DNA of 10,181 nt from an uncultured Bacteroidales bacterium (GTDB lineage: Bacteria > Bacteroidota > Bacteroidia > Bacteroidales > Bacteroidaceae), in the NCBI GenBank assembly GCA_902783615.1, contig CACZRQ010000227.1:1-10181 (forward strand). Direction: 5' to 3'. The notes under the pieces were generated by a model. It ran no database searches. It had not been told where the DNA came from and saw only the letters and a program-made list of their open reading frames with translations. The first letter of the stretch is position 1. Each line of letters opens with the position of its first letter. Below, one piece after another: positions 6,596 to 10,181 of the stretch. The translations under genes were made by a program, and so were the position numbers.

Positions 6596-8018
6596 GATAG
6601 GAAACAACCCCATCGGCAGGCAAGTTGGCCACGAAGGCTGGCTTGCCTGCTATTTGTATGTTCACCTGCTTCGACTCGCCACGATTGCTGACCACCAATC
6701 CATAGGAGCCATCCGGATTCACGAAAGCAGCGTATGTCACGCCATCGCCAGCATCACCATTCGATTCAATGCGATAAGCCCCAGGCTTGGCTACCACACT
6801 CATGTGCGCCATGGCGTAGAAATGAGAGTTGCGAGTGATGGTCGTATAGCCCGTATTGTCGATATCCACCACGCCATAGCAAGTGGCACAGGCTCCTTCC
6901 CCACGGTGCGGACCTCTATCGTTGTCCAGCATCAAGTTCCACACCACAGCCCCACGGCACCAGCCATTCACGGTGGCAAGACCCAGTTGCTCCACATCCC
7001 TCAACAACGACTTCTCCAAATCCCTGCCATTGTTCCACGTACCAATGCTTGCCTCACTGAAAACCAGTTCCTTATCAGGTGCCTCATGATAAATGCGAAG
7101 CAATTCTTCAGGCTTGCCACCATAGTTGTGATAGGCAGCTCCTGCAAAGAACCTCGCAGCTTCGGCATCGGCATAGATGTGCAATGGATACTGCTGCTGG
7201 TCAGGCATGTCATCGTAGTTGTAGTTATGGTCGAAGGCATACACTTTCACATCCAAGTTGGCTTTTCGCAGAGCAGGGCCCAACGCCTCTTTCACAAATG
7301 TCAGTTGTTCCTTCCACCCCATGAATAGCGAAGCCGAGTTACCCCGATTCAACGGCTCATTCTGAGGTGTAATGCAGTAGATAGGCACTCCAGCCTCCTG
7401 CATCGCCTGAATCCACAGCACGAAGTAGCGGGCATAATCCTGATAATAGGCAGGGTTCAGTTGCCCACCCGTCCACGAGTCATATGGCACAGGCTCATCC
7501 AAGCTCTTCACCTTCATCCACTTCGGGCAAGTCCACGGAGTGCCCATGATTTTCAGTGATGGATTGATGGCCAGTATCTCCCGCAAGGCAGGAATCACAT
7601 ACTTCGTCTCCTCCACCGTGAGGCCAAAGTGCTCGATGCCAGGTTCGTCGCAAAGCGTATATTCACTCAGCGAAAAATCCGAACAGCCGATGCTCACCCT
7701 CACATAGCTAAACCCCACCTTATTGGGCGAGAAGGTTTCTTCCAAAAAAGCATGCCGTGCCTCTGCAGGCATCAACGAAAGGTTATAAGCCGTAGAACCC
7801 GTGATGGCTGCCCCGAAGCCATCAATCTCCTGGTGTCGCACGGCTGGATTGACATCAATCACAGGTACCCCCATTTGGGTAGCTCCCCATGCAGCCGTTC
7901 CCTGTGTCAAGTCTAGCGTACGAGTCACGTCAGTGGCATAGCTCACCACCCTTTGTGCCTGAGATGCCATGCTTATGGCCAGCATCCCCATTCCTATCAA
8001 TATCAGTTTCTTTATCAT
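6582..8018 (-). CDS. Secreted GH30 family glycoside hydrolase (probably glucosylceramidase / beta-1,6-glucanase type)
   Basis: Retaining beta-glycosidase of clan A, likely exported to the periplasm or beyond. The start at 8018 is chosen because it gives a typical signal peptide: MIKKL, a hydrophobic core (ILIGMGMLAISM), then a cleavage site ASQA/Q after residue 21. There is no lipobox Cys. An earlier in-frame ATG at 8123 would put 35 unrelated residues before it and overlap the transporter gene. The 478-residue protein has HQEIDGFGAAITGS (about 62-75), the usual GH30 opening. Glu221 in ITPQNEP is the expected acid/base, and Glu322 in LVFSEAS the nucleophile. GTPWTCPKWMK (159-169) is a conserved barrel loop. 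The end (from about 395) is the beta-sandwich linked to the barrel. Overall it looks closest to subfamily 3 (beta-1,6-glucanases), though subfamily 1 is possible. It lies 52 nt downstream of the broken symporter and may share its message; no consensus promoter is visible in the gap. Confidence 0.9.
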   Translation of the reverse strand: MIKKLILIGMGMLAISMASQAQRVVSYATDVTRTLDLTQGTAAWGATQMGVPVIDVNPAVRHQEIDGFGAAITGSTAYNLSLMPAEARHAFLEETFSPNKVGFSYVRVSIGCSDFSLSEYTLCDEPGIEHFGLTVEETKYVIPALREILAINPSLKIMGTPWTCPKWMKVKSLDEPVPYDSWTGGQLNPAYYQDYARYFVLWIQAMQEAGVPIYCITPQNEPLNRGNSASLFMGWKEQLTFVKEALGPALRKANLDVKVYAFDHNYNYDDMPDQQQYPLHIYADAEAARFFAGAAYHNYGGKPEELLRIYHEAPDKELVFSEASIGTWNNGRDLEKSLLRDVEQLGLATVNGWCRGAVVWNLMLDNDRGPHRGEGACATCYGVVDIDNTGYTTITRNSHFYAMAHMSVVAKPGAYRIESNGDAGDGVTYAAFVNPDGSYGLVVSNRGESKQVNIQIAGKPAFVANLPADGVVSYLISF

Positions 8019-8070
8019 ATTCCGTGCAGTATAAAAAACGTTTACAACATATTGATATGACCATTCTGTA
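8019..8070. other. Short gap between symporter and GH30 genes
   Basis: This AT-rich 52-nt stretch contains a 12-nt dyad, CATAT-TG-ATATG, at 8048-8059, and an AACGTT palindrome near 8038-8043. I see no TAnnTTTG box on the minus strand and no terminator with a T run. GH30 expression may therefore depend on read-through from upstream. Confidence 0.3.
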
Positions 8071-9258
8071 TTAGCATAAATCTTTATCGACCATGGCCGA
8101 AACGCAGGAATCGGACCACACATTTTCGGCCGTTTCCACCATATCTATAATAGTATAAATAGGCAAGATGATGCCCAGAACGGCTATAGGTGCACCTATG
8201 CCCGACATGAGCGAGAGTGTGAGGAAATAACAGCCCATAGGAACACCCGCATTGCCCGCGGCGGAGACGACAGAGACAAACATCCACAGCAGGATGGTAC
8301 CGAAAGTAATTCATATCCCTCCCTGTTGCATCACAAAGAGCGAGGTGACAAGGATAAAGGCGGCACAGCCATTCATATTGATTGTAGTACAGATGGGAAG
8401 CACGAGATGGGCGATATTCTTACGGATGCCCAAACGGTTCTCGGCCGTATCCATCGTAACAGGCAAGGTAGCAGCACTGCTCTTGGTGAAGAGCGCCATC
8501 AGCACGGCGGGCATCATACGACCAAGCACATGGATGGGATTCAGACCTCGCGCCAAGAGGAATAACGGCAGAACGATGAAGAACTGGATGACATTGCCGC
8601 CTAAGACTACCAGCACATATTTGCCGATGCTGCCTGCCACCACACCTGCCGTCACTTGAGCCGACAGCTGCGCCGCGAAGGCGACGATGCCGAGGGGGAG
8701 AGTCCAGATAAGCCAATGGATCAACAGGAATAGCAGCTCTTGCAAGCCCACTAAGAATTTCACGATAACCGCTTTATTCTCAGAGTCAGGCAGTTTCGAT
8801 AGTCCAATGCCAACAGTAAAGGCCAGCAGGAGCAGCGAGAGAACGTTGCCATCGAGGAAAGGTTTGACAAGGTTGTTGGGAATGACGCTGACGATGTGAT
8901 CGACGTAAGATGTCTGAGGGCTGATGTCTGATGGTTGAGTACCATTATTGATGGTCTCTATAGGCAGATTGCCTGGAGCTACCAACACATACAGCAGGGC
9001 ACCCACAGCCGCCGCGGCAAAGGTGGTAAGCAACGTATAGGTCAGCGTATGGGCAAAGATACGACCAGAACCCTTTGAGCCGAAGGTGGCGAAAGTGGTG
9101 ATGACGGCCAGTACAATGGTCGGCACAGCCAGCAACTGGAACAGCCGCGTATAAACTGTCGCCACGAAATTCATCACCTCGTCAACCCACGAAATGCCAA
9201 ACGTTCCCAATATAGCACCTATCACCAGTGCTCCAATCCAAATCAAAGTCTTCTTCAT
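8071..9258 (-). pseudogene. Dicarboxylate/amino acid:cation symporter (DAACS), interrupted by an in-frame TGA
   Basis: Reading from ATG 9258 to the TAA at 8071-8073 gives 396 codons in one frame, a normal length for the sodium:dicarboxylate symporter (SDF, GltP/GltPh-like) family. Codon 316 (8311-8313) is TGA. Before it are the N-terminal membrane helices (about 4-22, 30-60, 68-95), the hairpin-1 signature TKSSAATLPVTM (258-269) and the helix-7 motif NMNGCA (294-299). After it the frame continues with convincing family sequence: hairpin 2 (AAGNAGVPMG, 333-342) and helix 8 (IDMVETAENVWSDS, 371-384), so reading frame is retained and only one codon is wrong. As written, translation gives 315 residues lacking hairpin 2 and helix 8, which carry substrate and sodium ligands, so it should not transport. 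A sequencing error or a recent mutation is possible. At helix 8 the Asp, Thr, Asn and Asp positions of GltPh are kept, but its substrate-binding Arg is replaced by Glu375. Confidence 0.85.
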
Positions 9259-9266
9259 ATCCGCAG

Positions 9267-9297
9267 CAAAGATACTAATTTGACTGAAGTTTCGCAA
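9267..9297 (-). promoter_or_regulatory. Candidate symporter promoter directly before its ATG
   Basis: On the minus strand TATCTTTG (9274 down to 9267) matches TAnnTTTG perfectly, and TTG (9297-9295) lies 20 nt upstream as the -33 element. Transcription would begin about 4-8 nt after the -7 box, at about 9263-9259, while the ATG starts at 9258. The message would be leaderless or nearly so. This also argues for the start at 9258 over an in-frame ATG at 9309, which lies upstream of the promoter. Confidence 0.6.
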
Positions 9298-9321
9298 GTG
9301 AACATTCATTCATCAAGCGAA
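9291..9321. repeat. Imperfect inverted repeat between SDR and symporter genes
   Basis: TTCGC (9291-9295) pairs with GCGAA (9317-9321), and inside it TGAA (9299-9302) pairs with TTCA (9309-9312), with a small AA/AA internal loop and one bulge. No T run follows on either strand, so a terminator role is weak. The repeat overlaps the -33 element of the symporter promoter, so an operator is another possibility. Confidence 0.3.
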
Positions 9322-9339
9322 TAATTTATACAATTGGCT

Positions 9340-10050
9340 TTAGTCTTCCCTTACTATAGGATATAGTTCGATAAACTCGCTTTGATGGTGCTGACCGTCA
9401 TTGATGAGCTCAGTGAATTTCTGGCCTACTGTCTCGATGTCGTGGAATCCATCGAGAGCCATATTGCCATTCAAATCAGTGGTAGTAGGACCAGGATGAA
9501 CGGAGAATATCTCCACAGGCGTACCAGCCTGTTGGAATTCGATAGCCATCACCCCCATCATCGCATTCTGTGCAGCCTTGCTGGCTACATAGGCTAACGG
9601 GTGCCAGTAAGGACTAATCTCTGAAGGAACTGTAACGTTGACGATACGCCCCTGATTCTTGGCAATCAAGGGAATCAACGCCTTAGTGAGCGCGAAGGTA
9701 CCAATGAAATTCACATCGAGGGTCTCGCGAATCACACTGATTTCTGTATGTTCACTATCGACACTCATGTCGCCAGAGATGCCTGCATTGTTCACAAGCA
9801 ACGAGAGCTCTGGGTATTTCTCATTAATCTCGTTAGCAGCCAGCTTAATACCATTGAGATCTTTCAGCTCGATATTCACCCAACCTAAAACATCTATACC
9901 AACAGTCTTCAGTTCATCGATGGCCTTTTCTGCACGCTGCTTATCGCGAGCGCCAACAATTACTTTCCAGCCACTGAGACCAAGATGCTTCGCAATTCCG
10001 AATCCGATGCCCTTATTGGCACCTGTTACTAATACTGTTTTTTCTTTCAT
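9340..10050 (-). CDS. Short-chain dehydrogenase/reductase (SDR), classical type
   Basis: NAD(P)(H)-dependent oxidoreductase with a single Rossmann domain; substrate unknown; cytoplasmic. The 236-residue protein begins with the strand KTVLVTG and the dinucleotide loop TGANKGIGFG (9-18), a form seen in carbonyl-reductase-like SDRs. Arg35 in VGARDK, just after the second strand, suggests preference for NADP(H). NNAG is at 87-90, and the structural/catalytic Asn114 is in LDVNFIG. The catalytic YxxxK is Tyr154 and Lys158 (YVASK). HPGPTTTDL (185-193) is the usual loop after strand 6. The usual catalytic Ser, 13 residues before the Tyr, is Val141 here; Ser143 and Thr140 are close by. The ATG at 10050 is followed directly by the Rossmann strand, so the start is secure. 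It is probably driven by the promoter at the right edge of the window. Confidence 0.93.
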   Translation of the reverse strand: MKEKTVLVTGANKGIGFGIAKHLGLSGWKVIVGARDKQRAEKAIDELKTVGIDVLGWVNIELKDLNGIKLAANEINEKYPELSLLVNNAGISGDMSVDSEHTEISVIRETLDVNFIGTFALTKALIPLIAKNQGRIVNVTVPSEISPYWHPLAYVASKAAQNAMMGVMAIEFQQAGTPVEIFSVHPGPTTTDLNGNMALDGFHDIETVGQKFTELINDGQHHQSEFIELYPIVRED

Positions 10051-10163
10051 TCTTTAATTCTATTAAGTTTGAAATCTGCTTACAAAGTCATTGCAAGCCG
10101 AACGCAGAGAGCTCGCCCTATGCTGTGGCACCACCTGACTTCGCAATCGAATTTATTCGAGTG
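10051..10163 (-). other. Long leader region of the SDR gene
   Basis: About 105-110 nt separate the predicted transcription start from the SDR ATG. It has two small dyads: GTGG-CA-CCAC at 10125-10134 and the one at 10147-10160. I found no riboswitch fold, tRNA or small reading frame that I could support. Confidence 0.3.
10147..10160. promoter_or_regulatory. Perfect 14-nt dyad next to the SDR -7 element
   Basis: TCGAAT (10147-10152) and ATTCGA (10155-10160) form a perfect inverted repeat with a 2-nt spacer. On the minus strand it begins 4 nt after the -7 box and so covers the predicted transcription start, a usual place for a repressor operator. It could equally be a 5'-end mRNA hairpin, although a 2-nt loop is poor for RNA. 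Confidence 0.4.
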
Positions 10164-10171
10164 CAAAGGTA
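10164..10171 (-). promoter_or_regulatory. -7 element of the SDR promoter (TACCTTTG)
   Basis: The minus strand reads TACCTTTG, a perfect TAnnTTTG box. The matching -33 element would lie 19-21 nt further upstream, beyond the window edge, so only half of the promoter can be checked. The flanking sequence (a T run before, then CGTACCTTTGCAC) is a context often seen before Bacteroidales genes. Confidence 0.6.
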
Positions 10172-10181
10172 CGAAAAAAAA

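Noticed and set aside
8019..8123. Earlier in-frame start for the GH30 protein at 8123
   Set aside because: It adds 35 residues before a textbook signal peptide and overlaps the upstream gene; the ATG at 8018 explains the sequence better.
8290..8313. Selenocysteine recoding of the symporter TGA
   Set aside because: No convincing stem-loop with the needed loop features follows the TGA, and no known symporter of this family uses selenocysteine.
8084..8314. Open frame starting at an ATG that overlaps the symporter TGA (ATGA), as a possible translational restart
   Set aside because: Its product (MNYFRYHPAVD...) is in the wrong frame and has no symporter features; the genuine C-terminal sequence continues in the original frame.
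10081..10150. Possible tRNA or structured RNA suggested by GC-rich dyads in the SDR leader
   Set aside because: No T-loop consensus or cloverleaf could be built on either strand; only two short dyads remain.

Overview
This window looks like the chromosome of a Bacteroidales bacterium, most likely Prevotella or a close relative. The evidence is the gene order trigger factor - clpP - clpX - recQ, ClpP and ClpX sequences of the Bacteroidetes type, and promoters of the phylum-specific form TAnnTTTG with an upstream TTTG or TTG. The assignment comes from recalled family features, not from a database search.

The left part (1-6595) is read on the plus strand. It opens inside the trigger factor gene (tig, C-terminal half only), which ends in a strong terminator hairpin. 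clpP and clpX follow, 2 nt apart, and encode the ATP-dependent protease ClpXP. A 150-nt gap with a consensus-quality promoter leads to recQ (DNA helicase). A DUF1846 protein of unknown function lies 24 nt downstream of recQ and is probably co-transcribed with it. Trigger factor and ClpXP act together in folding and disposal of new proteins; recQ is a separate transcription unit for DNA repair.

The right part (6582-10181) is read on the minus strand, from right to left: a short-chain dehydrogenase/reductase with its own promoter at the window edge, a sodium:dicarboxylate (DAACS) symporter whose frame is broken by one in-frame TGA, and a secreted GH30 glycoside hydrolase. The GH30 gene converges on the DUF1846 gene, and the two coding regions overlap by 14 nt at their 3' ends.

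Most of the window is ordinary core genome; I see no new multi-gene system, CRISPR array, insertion sequence, rRNA or tRNA. The points worth a second look are the nonsense codon in the transporter just before its second re-entrant hairpin, the Glu at the position of the substrate-binding Arg in that transporter, its nearly leaderless promoter arrangement, small perfect dyads at two predicted transcription starts, a 13-nt sequence shared by the clpP and recQ upstream regions, and the tail-to-tail overlap.
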